Below, piece after piece: positions 51,935-60,325 of a stretch of 64,000 nt of DNA (the stretch's first letter is position 1; every line of letters starts with the position of its first letter). The position numbers were made by a program, and so were the translations under genes. The notes under the pieces were generated by a model, which saw only the letters and a list, made by a program, of their open reading frames with translations, was not told the DNA's origin and did not search any database. Source of the stretch: Mesorhizobium koreense (GTDB taxonomy: Bacteria > Pseudomonadota > Alphaproteobacteria > Rhizobiales > Rhizobiaceae); contig NZ_CP134228.1 in NCBI RefSeq assembly GCF_031656215.1, positions 4,483,001-4,547,000 of the forward strand. The letters run 5' to 3'.

Positions 51935-52929
51935 ATGGAAGCCTCCGCGCTTTCCTTCACGCCGCCCTCATGAACGCAGTGATAGGCATGACCAGCCTCG
52001 ATGCGGCGCTCAGGAACCGCGTTTACGCAGGCGTCGACGGCGAATTCGCAACGCGTGCGGTAGGGACAGCCGCGCACGTCGCCGATCAGTGACGGAACGA
52101 TGCCCGGAATGGAGCCGAGCCTGGCGCCGCGCGCAGTGCGGCCGGGGATCGGGATGCAGCGCAGGAGGCCACGCGTATAGGGGTGGGCCGGCGTGTCGAA
52201 AATCTCCTTCGCCGTGCCGTATTCGACGAATTCCCCGGCATACATGACCGCGACCCGGTCGGCGACACGGGCGACGACCCCTAGGTCGTGAGTGATGAGG
52301 ATCATGGCCATGCCAAGCTCGCGCTGGAGATCGACGAGAAGGCGGAGGATCTGGGCCTGGATCGTCACGTCGAGAGCCGTCGTCGGCTCGTCGGCGATGA
52401 TCAGTTCCGGCTCGCACATCAGCGCCATGGCGATCATCACGCGCTGCCTGAGACCGCCGGAGAGCTGGTGCGGATACTGGCCAAGACGGCTTTCAGCAGC
52501 AGTGATTCCGACTTTCTGGAGCAATTCCAGCGCCCTCGCCCGCGCCTCCTGCCTGGAAACGCGGCGGTGCAAGAGCATCGTCTCGGCAAGTTGGTCGCCG
52601 ATCGTATAGGCCGGGTTGAGCGAGGTCATCGGCTCCTGGAAGATCATCGCCAAGCGCTCGCCGCGCAGCCGCCGCATGGTGCGCGGACTGGCGGTCATAA
52701 GGTCCTCGCCGTCGAAGGACAGGCGGCTCGCCTTGCGCTTCATTCCTTTGCCAAGGAGGTCCATCACGGCAAGCGAGGTCATCGACTTGCCGGAGCCGCT
52801 TTCCCCGACGATGCAAAGGGTCTCGCCCCGAGCGATGTCGAAGCCGATGCCACGCACGGCATGCAGCGTGCCGCCCGCGACCGGGATGTCGACAGTCAGG
52901 TCGCGGACCGACAGAAGTGGTTCGCCCAT
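51931..52929 (-). CDS. Peptide ABC transporter ATP-binding protein (DppD type)
   Basis: A 332-residue ATPase. Walker A GESGSGKSM is near 39-47, the signature LSGGLRQRVMIAMAL about 154-168, and Walker B ELIIADEPTTALD follows. The cysteine-rich tail is CPYRTRCEFAVDAC near 285. Its heterodimer partner is the DppF-type ATPase encoded next. The gap to the upstream permease gene is seven bases. Confidence 0.92.
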   Translation of the reverse strand: MGEPLLSVRDLTVDIPVAGGTLHAVRGIGFDIARGETLCIVGESGSGKSMTSLAVMDLLGKGMKRKASRLSFDGEDLMTASPRTMRRLRGERLAMIFQEPMTSLNPAYTIGDQLAETMLLHRRVSRQEARARALELLQKVGITAAESRLGQYPHQLSGGLRQRVMIAMALMCEPELIIADEPTTALDVTIQAQILRLLVDLQRELGMAMILITHDLGVVARVADRVAVMYAGEFVEYGTAKEIFDTPAHPYTRGLLRCIPIPGRTARGARLGSIPGIVPSLIGDVRGCPYRTRCEFAVDACVNAVPERRIEAGHAYHCVHEGGVKESAEASI

Positions 52930-52936
52930 CGTCGCC

Positions 52937-53833
52937 TCAGCTCCGGTTTTCCGGCGCTGTCACGTCGCGAAGGCCGTCGCCGAGGAGGTTGATGGCAAGC
53001 ACCAGCACGAAGAGCGCAATACCGGGAATGGTGATCATCCAGGGACTGAAGAGCATCATCTGCTTACCTTCGGAGACCATCAGGCCCCAGGACGGTGTCG
53101 GCGGCTGAACGCCAAGGCCTAGGAAGGAGAGTGCCGCTTCGAGCAGAATCGCATGCGCCATCTCCAGCGTGACGACGACAATCAGATTGTTGGCGACGTT
53201 CGGCATGATTTCGGTGAGCACGATACGCGGCACCGAGCAGCCGATGGCGCGCGCGGCGGTAACGTATTCGCGCGATGCGATCTGCCGGGTCGAGGCGCGC
53301 AGGACGACTGCGAAGCGATCCCAGAGCAGAAAGCCGAGGACGAGGATGACGACATTCAACGAGCCGCCGAAGATGGCGACGACGGCGAGCGCGACGAGCA
53401 CGACAGGCATCGCGAGCCGCGTGGTGACCAGGAAGGTGACGATCGTGTCGGTGCGGCCGCCGAAATAGCCGGCGGCAACGCCCATCGTCGTGCCGATAAT
53501 GCCGGAGATGAAGGCCGCGACGATGCCGATGGTCAGCGAGATGCGGGCACCGTAGAGAAGCCGGGAAAGGAAGTCACGCCCAAGAAGATCGGTGCCGAGC
53601 GGATGCTCCCACGAGCCGCCGAGGAAAACCGGCGGCTTCATGCGAGCCATGAGGTCCTGCGCATAAGGATCGTGTGGGGCGAGCAGCGGCGCGAAAATGG
53701 CGAGCAGGACGACGATCAACAGCACCACCGAGCCGATCATCAAGCCTTGGTGGCGCAAGACGCGCCGGCGTAGCATCTGCATCGGCGTCGGGCCGACGAT
53801 CTCCTCGGCCTTCTTATCGAGGGCGATCGACAT
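52937..53833 (-). CDS. Peptide ABC transporter permease (DppC type)
   Basis: A 298-residue permease with an N-terminal cytoplasmic tail, first membrane segment GLMIGSVVLLIVVLLAIFAPL, and the EAA loop near REYVTAARAIGCSVPRIVLT. HPLGTDLLGRDFLSRLLYG (about 76-94) is diagnostic for the DppC/OppC family. The ATG at 53833 overlaps the DppB-type stop by one base (TGATG). Confidence 0.92.
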   Translation of the reverse strand: MSIALDKKAEEIVGPTPMQMLRRRVLRHQGLMIGSVVLLIVVLLAIFAPLLAPHDPYAQDLMARMKPPVFLGGSWEHPLGTDLLGRDFLSRLLYGARISLTIGIVAAFISGIIGTTMGVAAGYFGGRTDTIVTFLVTTRLAMPVVLVALAVVAIFGGSLNVVILVLGFLLWDRFAVVLRASTRQIASREYVTAARAIGCSVPRIVLTEIMPNVANNLIVVVTLEMAHAILLEAALSFLGLGVQPPTPSWGLMVSEGKQMMLFSPWMITIPGIALFVLVLAINLLGDGLRDVTAPENRS

Positions 53834-54750
53834 CAGGCGACCCTCATGCGCGGATCGAGCCACGCGTTGAGCAGGTCGGAGAGAAGCGTGAAGGCAATGT
53901 AGAACATGGAGAAGATCAGGATCAGCGCCTGCACGGTCGGCAGGTCGTTACGGCTGATCGACTCCCAGGCGAGGAAGCCCGCGCCGTGCAGCGCGAAGAT
54001 CGATTCGACGACGATCGAACCGCCAAGCATGAAGCCCATCTGGACCGCCGCGAGCGAGACGACAGGGATGATGGCATTGCGCAGCGCATGCTTGAAGAGC
54101 ACCCGCCACTCGCCTGCGCCCTTGGCACGGGCGGTACGGATAAAATCGGCATGGAGCACTTCCAGCATGCCGGCCCGTGTCAATCGCATGATCGCCGGCA
54201 TCGCGTAATAGCCAAGGACCACCGTCGGCATGACGAAGTTTTTCCAGCTCTCGGTGCCCGAGGGCGGCAGCCAGCCGAGCTTGATCGCAAAGAGGACGAT
54301 AAGAAGCAGGCCGAACCAGAAGCTCGGCATCGCTTGCCCCATCACCGAGATGAAGAGCGCGATACGGTCGACGATCGAGTTGGGACGGACAGCGGCGGCC
54401 ACGCCGAGCGGAATAGCCGTCACAAGCGCGAAGGTGATAGCGCAGAGGCCGAGCGTCATGGTGATGCTGAGGCGATCTGCGATAAGCGAAGCGACGGGGA
54501 GCTGGAAATAATAGCTCTGCCCGAAATCGCCGTGCACCGCCTTCCACAGCCATTCGCCGTATTGGACGATGAAAGGCCGGTTGAATCCGTAGAAGGCGCT
54601 GATTGCCGCGATATCGGCGTCGGTCGCCCCCTCCCCGGCGACCGCCGCAGCCGGATCGCCGGAGAGGAACAGAAGCCCGAAGCTCAGAAGCGACACCGTG
54701 AAAGCCACGAGGACGGCAAGCCCCAGGCGTTTCAGTGCGAAGGCCAGCAT
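53833..54750 (-). CDS. Peptide ABC transporter permease (DppB type)
   Basis: A 305-residue permease with six hydrophobic segments. FALKRLGLAVLVAFTVSLLSF is the first; ADFIRTARAKGAGEWRVLFK (about 196-215) is the EAA loop, and AMPSFWFGLLLIVLFA is a strong DppB/OppB landmark. It pairs with the DppC-type permease. The gap to the binding-protein gene is 26 bases. Confidence 0.92.
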   Translation of the reverse strand: MLAFALKRLGLAVLVAFTVSLLSFGLLFLSGDPAAAVAGEGATDADIAAISAFYGFNRPFIVQYGEWLWKAVHGDFGQSYYFQLPVASLIADRLSITMTLGLCAITFALVTAIPLGVAAAVRPNSIVDRIALFISVMGQAMPSFWFGLLLIVLFAIKLGWLPPSGTESWKNFVMPTVVLGYYAMPAIMRLTRAGMLEVLHADFIRTARAKGAGEWRVLFKHALRNAIIPVVSLAAVQMGFMLGGSIVVESIFALHGAGFLAWESISRNDLPTVQALILIFSMFYIAFTLLSDLLNAWLDPRMRVA

Positions 54751-54776
54751 CTCGCACTATCCTGCCATGTCGGTGC

Positions 54777-56291
54777 TTATTTCCAGCTCATCTGGACGAA
54801 GCGCAAGACCTCGTCAGGCGTCGGCTGGTAGCTCACTTCCTTGGTGAACACGTAGTTCGAGTTGTAGGAAAAGAGGGGCAGCCAATAGGCCTGCTCGGCA
54901 ATCTTCTTCAATGCCTTTGCGTAGTATTCCTTGCGTTTTTCGGGATCAGTCGCGGTGTCGGCAACATCGAGCCATTTCTTGACTTCCTCGTCGCGCGCGT
55001 CATCGAGCGAGCCGAACTTGAAGAACTGGCTGACGATCGCCGAAGCGTCGTTGACCGAGTAGGACCCCCAAGTCTGGAAGGAAAACGGCACCTTGCCCTT
55101 CATGTTCTCTTCGCGCAGTGCCGAGTATTGCAGCATGCGCACCTTGGCCTTGATACCGACAGCGGTGAGATAACTCGCGATCGCCTCGGCATAGGTGGGG
55201 TCACGATAGGCGTAGAGGTCGACCGAGAAACCATCCGGATAGCCGGCCTCGGCGAGCAGCTTCTTAGCCATTTCCGGATTGTAGTCGTAGTGCTTCACCT
55301 CCTCCGTGCAGCCAAACTGCGAGGGGAAGCAGACCGAATGCACGACCTTGGAGGCGCCCTTCAAGAGCGACTTGACGATCGCCCCGCGGTCGACGGCGTA
55401 GGAGACGGCCTGACGAACCTTCAGCTTGGTGAAAGGCCCGCCCTTGTCGGCACGACCGGCTGCATCCATGCTGAGGTAGCCGATCCGCATCGTGCTCTCG
55501 TTGGCGACCGTGAACTTGTCCATTATCTTCAACTGCTCGGCCTGATCGGACGGTACCTGCCAGATGAAGTCGAGCGAGCCGCTTAAGAGCCCGGCAAGCT
55601 GCGTGTTGACGTCGGGGATCGTGCGGATATCGATCTTGCCGATCTTCGGCTTTCCCTTCGGGCCGTCGAAATAGTTCTCGTTGGCCTCGAGCACGAAATG
55701 CTTGCCCGGTTCGACCTCGACAACCTTGTAAGGGCCGGTGCCGACCGGCTTCAGGCCCATGCCCGAGGGACCGACCTTCGAATAGTAATCCTTCGGATAC
55801 ATCGAAACCGGGCCGGAGAGATACTCGATCGCGGCCGGGAACGGACCCTTGGTGTGGATGCGTACGGTGTACTGGTCGACCTTCTCGGCGTCCTTCATCC
55901 AGTTGACGTTACGTTGCGTCTTCACGCCGTTCTTCGGATCGGCGACGAAATTTACGGTGTAGACGACATCGTCGGCGTCGAAGTCCTCGCCATTGTGGAA
56001 TTTGACCCCCTTCCTCAACTTGAGTTCGAGCGTCGTGTCGTCGATCCATTTCCAGGAGGTCGCTAGATTGCCGACATATTCGTTGGTCTTCGGGTCGCGA
56101 TAGATCAGCCCGTCCCAGACCGCCCGCTGCAGCACCACACCCTCGCGGGAGGAGTTGAAATAGCTGTCGACGTTCTCAAGCTCCTTCGTGAAGGCGGCAT
56201 TGAGCGTGTCGTTCGCCTTATCCGCCATGGCCTGGCCAGTGGTCATCATGACGGCCAATGCGACTGAACTTATCAAAAGACGTGGATTCAT
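54777..56291 (-). CDS. Peptide-type extracellular binding protein (SBP family 5)
   Basis: A 504-residue periplasmic binding protein. The signal peptide MNPRLLISSVALAVMMTTGQ ends near QAMA-DKAND. Family 5 marks include VLQRAVWDGLIYRDP (about 52-66), LRKGVKFHNGEDFDADDVVY (about 91-110) and MGLKPVGTGPYKVVE. It is the first gene of the operon. In Dpp/Gsi systems it binds di- or oligopeptides or glutathione. The downstream transferase and M20 peptidase favour a gamma-glutamyl peptide, which is inference. Confidence 0.92.
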   Translation of the reverse strand: MNPRLLISSVALAVMMTTGQAMADKANDTLNAAFTKELENVDSYFNSSREGVVLQRAVWDGLIYRDPKTNEYVGNLATSWKWIDDTTLELKLRKGVKFHNGEDFDADDVVYTVNFVADPKNGVKTQRNVNWMKDAEKVDQYTVRIHTKGPFPAAIEYLSGPVSMYPKDYYSKVGPSGMGLKPVGTGPYKVVEVEPGKHFVLEANENYFDGPKGKPKIGKIDIRTIPDVNTQLAGLLSGSLDFIWQVPSDQAEQLKIMDKFTVANESTMRIGYLSMDAAGRADKGGPFTKLKVRQAVSYAVDRGAIVKSLLKGASKVVHSVCFPSQFGCTEEVKHYDYNPEMAKKLLAEAGYPDGFSVDLYAYRDPTYAEAIASYLTAVGIKAKVRMLQYSALREENMKGKVPFSFQTWGSYSVNDASAIVSQFFKFGSLDDARDEEVKKWLDVADTATDPEKRKEYYAKALKKIAEQAYWLPLFSYNSNYVFTKEVSYQPTPDEVLRFVQMSWK

Positions 56292-56336
56292 CTGCTTTTA
56301 ACCGGCGCACCCGGCCCCTCTGGCTGGTGTTGATTT

Positions 56337-56350
56337 TTATTATATAATAA
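56337..56350. promoter_or_regulatory. AT-rich palindrome in the dpp-IclR gap
   Basis: TTATTATATAATAA is a perfect palindrome in an AT island inside a GC-rich region, 46 bases before the binding-protein start and about 90 before the IclR start. It may be a regulator site or simply a melting region. Confidence 0.4.
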
Positions 56351-56373
56351 TACAGAGCACTGCATTACGGTTT

Positions 56374-56402
56374 AGCGTATTAATCGAGTTTGGGCTTGTC
56401 AA
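56374..56402 (-). promoter_or_regulatory. Predicted promoter of the peptide-importer operon
   Basis: On the minus strand TTGACA (56402-56397), a 17-base spacer and TACGCT (56379-56374) form a good sigma70 promoter, about 83 bases upstream of the binding-protein ATG. Confidence 0.55.
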
Positions 56403-56441
56403 GAAACCGAAGCGCTCGAGAGGCGACGGCGCGCATAAACT

Positions 56442-57257
56442 GTGGGCAGCGGTCAAAAGCGACGAAAAAGGGACACGGGCTTGAGCAAGGAAAAACAGGA
56501 TACTTTGTTTGTCGGATCGCTTGAAAAGGGCGCGCGCGTCCTCGGCGCTTTCAACGAGCGGCACAGCACATTGGGGCTGACGGAAATTGCCGCATTGACC
56601 GGACTGGACAAGAGCGCCGTGCAGCGACTGACCAACACGCTGCACCAGATCGGCTATCTAAACAAGGATCCCGAGTCCCGGCGTTACCGCCCGTCATTGA
56701 AGTTCCTGGAACTCGGTAACGCCTATCTGTGGTCGGATCCGCTCGTGCAGCTAGCCATGCCCAAAATGATCGAACTTGGCCGCAAACTGGGCGAGCGCGT
56801 TAATGTAGCCCGACTCGACGGACACGAGATCGTCTATATAATCCGCATCCCGACACAGTTGACGAGCTTTGGCGCCATGATCGCGGGCCGACGCCTTCCC
56901 GCGCTCACCACCTCCAGTGGCCGCGCCATGATCGCCTGCCTTGATGAGGGCGAGCGCAAGGAGGCGGTCGAGACATGGCCAATTGTTGCCCTGACACCGA
57001 AGACAACGCTCGACCGGAAGAAAATCGCTGCCGCAATCGAGGATGCGGCCGCCTGCGGCTACGGGCTTACGCAGAACCAAAACATCCTGAATGAGATCGG
57101 TATCGCGGCCCCTATTCTTGCCGCCGACGGGCGCCCGATGGCAACCGTGCAGTGCTCCATATCGAGCCTGAAATGGAGCATCGAGCGGGTGCGAAAGGAA
57201 ATCGCGCCACATCTCATAGAGGTGGCTAATTCCATTCACCTGGCGAGACGGGGGTAG
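56442..57257 (+). CDS. IclR family transcriptional regulator
   Basis: A 271-residue regulator. The winged helix is about 25-85 (LGLTEIAALTGLDKSAVQRL as helices two and three, with GYLNKDPESRRYRP as the wing). The IclR effector domain follows, with RIPTQLTSFGAMIAGRRLPA. The GTG at 56442 is taken as the start; TTG at 56481 is an alternative with GGGACACGGGC before it. It is divergent from the peptide importer, which it probably represses or activates. Its gene converges on the unknown-protein gene after 18 bases. Confidence 0.86.
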   Translation: MGSGQKRRKRDTGLSKEKQDTLFVGSLEKGARVLGAFNERHSTLGLTEIAALTGLDKSAVQRLTNTLHQIGYLNKDPESRRYRPSLKFLELGNAYLWSDPLVQLAMPKMIELGRKLGERVNVARLDGHEIVYIIRIPTQLTSFGAMIAGRRLPALTTSSGRAMIACLDEGERKEAVETWPIVALTPKTTLDRKKIAAAIEDAAACGYGLTQNQNILNEIGIAAPILAADGRPMATVQCSISSLKWSIERVRKEIAPHLIEVANSIHLARRG

Positions 57258-57275
57258 TTGGCGACGTTCGCCCTG

Positions 57276-57698
57276 TCAGCCCCACCGCGTGGCAGAGCGG
57301 TCCGTCGTGAAATCGGAAAGATGCACGATGAACCGGGCGTGGACGTCTTCGTCCCGGGCATAGAGCGTGAAAAGCTCCATCCAGCTTGCATTGACACGAA
57401 CGAGCGGCTTGTCCGAGGTCGACGGCAGGCAGGAAACCGACCAGTAGATGCGCTCGGTCCTGCGCGGGATCGGAATGCAGTTCGGACCGTATATCCCGAG
57501 GATCGCCAACACTTCCTTTGCCTGCGGGCGACCAAGCAGCTTCTCGAACCGGGCGGCATATCTGAAGCGCTGTTCCAGGGATTCCGAGCGCTCGGCCGCG
57601 TCCGGCAGGCCGGCCTTGCCCTCTATCCAGTCGCGCTGCTGCTCAGGATCGAGGAATTGCCGGATACCGGTGGTTCTGGGGCGAGAGGTTGTGCGCAT
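57276..57698 (-). CDS. Protein of unknown function linked to the GntR gene
   Basis: A 140-residue soluble protein I do not recognise. It opens MRTTSRPRTTGIRQFLDPEQ and has a helical first half, then IYGPNCIPIPRRTERIYWSV and DEDVHARFIVHLSDF. It has no signal peptide or membrane segment. A TTG at 57734, two bases after the GntR stop, would give 152 residues; I prefer the ATG at 57698 with AAGGCG upstream. It is the last gene of the unit with the GntR regulator and the importer, so a role in that pathway is likely but undefined. Confidence 0.6.
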   Translation of the reverse strand: MRTTSRPRTTGIRQFLDPEQQRDWIEGKAGLPDAAERSESLEQRFRYAARFEKLLGRPQAKEVLAILGIYGPNCIPIPRRTERIYWSVSCLPSTSDKPLVRVNASWMELFTLYARDEDVHARFIVHLSDFTTDRSATRWG

Positions 57699-57735
57699 GT
57701 CAGGCGCCTTGCGAAATTCGTCGCGTACGCCCAAG

Positions 57736-58443
57736 CTAGTTGTCGACCATTGGAAGGAAGTGCAGAAGGTCGGGGAGGCCTTCGCCCAATAACGTTACAT
57801 GCTTGCGCATCGTGGCGTGCGCCTTTTCCGTATCCCCAGCTAGTATCGCATCCATGATCGCCTTGTGCTCGGGAATGGACGAAAGGACCCGTCCCGGCTG
57901 ATAGGTGATCGTCCGCCGATAGGGCGAGATCTTCAGCGTGAGCCTGCGTAACTCCTCTTGCAGAATGCGGTTATGGCTGGCCTCGGCAACCGTCTCATGG
58001 AACCGGATATTGGCATCGTAGAAAAATTCTTCATCACCCGACTCGCTTGCCCGGATGCATTCTTCATGGGCCTGCTCGAGCAAGAGCTTCTGGCCTGGCT
58101 GCATCCGGCGCGCTGCCTGAGCCGCGGCAAGTCCTTCCAGTTCGGCAACGACGCTGAACGCATCGAGAAGGTCGGCGAGGGAAAGTTGGGAGACCTGCAG
58201 TCCCTGCCGTCCGCGAGAAATCACGAGCCCGCTTGCCGCCAGCCGCTGCAGGGCTTCGCGAACAGGGGTGCGGGAAACGCCGTACTGTTCCGCCAATTGA
58301 CGCTCGTCGAGGCGATCTCCCGGCCGGCGGCTCCCTTTCAGGATCTCAGTCTCGAGACGGTGAACGACCTCGGCTGAAAGCGATGCGGTTTCACGGGGCG
58401 ATGCTTCCCGGGCTGTCGGCTGCTTCTCCATATCTGATTTCAT
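57736..58443 (-). CDS. GntR family regulator with FCD domain
   Basis: A 235-residue regulator. The winged helix (about 15-80) includes LDERQLAEQYGVSRTPVREA. The FCD domain has DANIRFHETV, and later IPEHKAIMDA and MRKHVTLLG as metal-ligand positions. The ATG at 58443 overlaps the permease stop (ATGA), so it is co-translated with the importer, an unusual place for the regulator. The paired repeats at 61499-61535 before the divergent units are its likely sites. An ATG at 58431 is an alternative start. Confidence 0.87.
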   Translation of the reverse strand: MKSDMEKQPTAREASPRETASLSAEVVHRLETEILKGSRRPGDRLDERQLAEQYGVSRTPVREALQRLAASGLVISRGRQGLQVSQLSLADLLDAFSVVAELEGLAAAQAARRMQPGQKLLLEQAHEECIRASESGDEEFFYDANIRFHETVAEASHNRILQEELRRLTLKISPYRRTITYQPGRVLSSIPEHKAIMDAILAGDTEKAHATMRKHVTLLGEGLPDLLHFLPMVDN

Positions 58444-59267
58444 CGACTTTCGGTGGCGTAGACCTTGTTGGCCAACAATTCTCCAAGCGCGACAAGGCCA
58501 TATAGCAGAAGGCCGCAGATACATAGTACCACGATCGCGGCCATGGACACTTGCGTGTCTGCCCGGGCAGTCGAGAAGATGATGAGGTAGCCGAGACCGG
58601 CTTGCGCCGTTATGAACTCGCCGATGATCACGCCGATAATCGCAAGGGTCACGGCGATTTTCATGCCGCTGAAGATATAGGGCAGCGCGGCAGGAAATCT
58701 GACACTCGCGAAGATCTGCCATTCCGTGGCCGTCAGGCCGCGGCAGAGCCGCACCATGCTCTTGTCGACGCTCAAGAGACCCGCGGTCGTTGCGATGACC
58801 ACCGGGAAAAAGGCAATGAACACGGAAAAGGCGATCCGTGATTGCGAACCGATACCAAGCCAGATGATGAACAGGGGGGCGAGCGCGATCTTCGGGATGA
58901 GCTGGAAAAACACCAGGTTCGGATACAATGCTTCGCGAGCCGTATCCGAATAGGTGATGGCTATCGCCAGAATCACTCCGACGACTGTGGCCACGATGAA
59001 ACTGACGGCGGACTCGACCGTGGTCGGCACCGCCTGGGTCAGGAGAACGTCATAGTGGTCGAAGATGTATTCGATGATGGCGACAGGGGACGGTAGTACG
59101 ACGCTCGGCACATTGGCCAGCGTAACATAGGCTTGCCAGCCGACAAGCACCGCAAGAGCGAGCCCGATCGGGAGGACCACAGGCCGCATACCTGCGATGC
59201 CCTCGCCGGTTGAGGAGGGGGGAGCGATTATCTCGCCGGCCTCGGCCGGAACGCTTCGTGTAGACAT
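58440..59267 (-). CDS. ABC transporter permease, SsuC/TauC type
   Basis: A 275-residue permease with six hydrophobic segments, the first at VLPIGLALAVLVGWQAYVTL. VVLPSPVAIIEYIFDHYD follows, and the coupling loop is MVRLCRGLTATEWQIFASVR (about 170-189). The fold matches the NitT/TauT family. It overlaps the GntR gene by four bases. It follows a 46-codon ORF whose stop is one base upstream of its ATG. Confidence 0.9.
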   Translation of the reverse strand: MSTRSVPAEAGEIIAPPSSTGEGIAGMRPVVLPIGLALAVLVGWQAYVTLANVPSVVLPSPVAIIEYIFDHYDVLLTQAVPTTVESAVSFIVATVVGVILAIAITYSDTAREALYPNLVFFQLIPKIALAPLFIIWLGIGSQSRIAFSVFIAFFPVVIATTAGLLSVDKSMVRLCRGLTATEWQIFASVRFPAALPYIFSGMKIAVTLAIIGVIIGEFITAQAGLGYLIIFSTARADTQVSMAAIVVLCICGLLLYGLVALGELLANKVYATESR

Positions 59268-59268
59268 G

Positions 59269-59409
59269 CTAGGCCCTCTGGTCTGATCGGGAATGCGGAT
59301 GAGAGGCTTTCAACGTCGGCTCGACGACTTCCGGCGCCGCCCGGAGGGCCATAATCTTGTCGATCCAATCCGGTGCAAAGCCTCGCTTTGCCTGACCTAG
59401 AATCCTCAT
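59269..59409 (-). CDS. Possible small ORF (46 codons) between ATPase and permease genes
   Basis: The sequence reads MRILGQAKRGFAPDWIDKIM, then a variable part ending SHPHSRSDQRA. GGAG lies about 12 bases before the ATG, and the stop TAG ends one base before the permease ATG, so it could couple translation of the permease to the ATPase. No known family. It fills an otherwise 178-base gap in a tightly packed operon. A leader peptide or a gene remnant are alternatives. Confidence 0.4.
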   Translation of the reverse strand: MRILGQAKRGFAPDWIDKIMALRAAPEVVEPTLKASHPHSRSDQRA

Positions 59410-59445
59410 GGCGAAATCCGTCTCCAAGCCAGACACATCCTGGCT

Positions 59446-60291
59446 TCACTCAATGACTTTGAAGGGAATTCCGGCCGATGCTCCGCCCTTGTTGCCGTGG
59501 CCTTCCTCGATTGTCAGACGAAGCTGGCGGCAGATCTGGGTGAACTCGGACGTTTCCTCAATTTCGAAACGGCGCGGCCGGGGAAAAGGCATCTTCAGAT
59601 CGAGGAGGATGGAAGACGGTCGGCCGCCCATGACGACGACCCGATCGGACAGGAAAGCAGCCTCGCGGATCGAATGGGTCACGAAAACGACCGTCTTCCT
59701 GTATGTCTCGAGGATCTCCGACAGGGCGACATTCATCTGATCGCGCGTTATGGCATCAAGCGCACTGAACGGTTCGTCCATCAGCAGGATATCGGGATCA
59801 TGGACAAGCGCACGACAGATCGCCACGCGCTGGCGCATTCCGCCTGAAAGTTCCGACGGCTTCTTGTTTTCAAAGCCGGAGAGGCCCACCATTTTAAGAA
59901 GCTCGAGTGCCCGATCACGATACTCGGCCACGGGTCGCTTCAGGATACGTATGGGAAAGAGCACATTTTCCAGCGCGCTTTTCCAAGGCAGAAGGGTCGC
60001 GTCCTGAAAGATGATGCCGATATCGCTCCGCGGTTTCACGACGACAGAACCATCGAGGGAAACCGTGCCGACGGTCGGCTGTTCCAGTCCGGCAATCATC
60101 ATAAGAAGAGTGCTCTTTCCGCAGCCGCTCGGCCCGAGCAACGAGACAAATTCGCCCCGTCCGACGTCGAGCGAAGCCGAACCTATCGCATGGATAGGCG
60201 AGTGCCGCGTAAAGTAGGTCTTCTTGACGTCGCGGACGGATACCAGGGCATCTGCGTGCTGGTCGTCCGTGCGAGAACTCGCAGCCTGCAT
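59446..60291 (-). CDS. ABC transporter ATP-binding protein, SsuB/TauB type
   Basis: A 281-residue ATPase. Walker A GPSGCGKST is at 53-61, the Q-loop in IIFQDATLLPW, the signature LSGGMRQRVAICRAL, and Walker B ILLMDEPFSALD follows; the switch histidine is in VTHSIREA. The ATG at 60291 has GGAAACGG upstream. An ATG at 60336, inside the binding-protein gene's end, gives 296 residues with no ribosome site seen. It energises the SsuC-type permease encoded downstream. Confidence 0.9.
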   Translation of the reverse strand: MQAASSRTDDQHADALVSVRDVKKTYFTRHSPIHAIGSASLDVGRGEFVSLLGPSGCGKSTLLMMIAGLEQPTVGTVSLDGSVVVKPRSDIGIIFQDATLLPWKSALENVLFPIRILKRPVAEYRDRALELLKMVGLSGFENKKPSELSGGMRQRVAICRALVHDPDILLMDEPFSALDAITRDQMNVALSEILETYRKTVVFVTHSIREAAFLSDRVVVMGGRPSSILLDLKMPFPRPRRFEIEETSEFTQICRQLRLTIEEGHGNKGGASAGIPFKVIE

Positions 60292-60325
60292 GGTATCCGT
60301 TTCCCGCGCCAAGACTGGATTCAGC

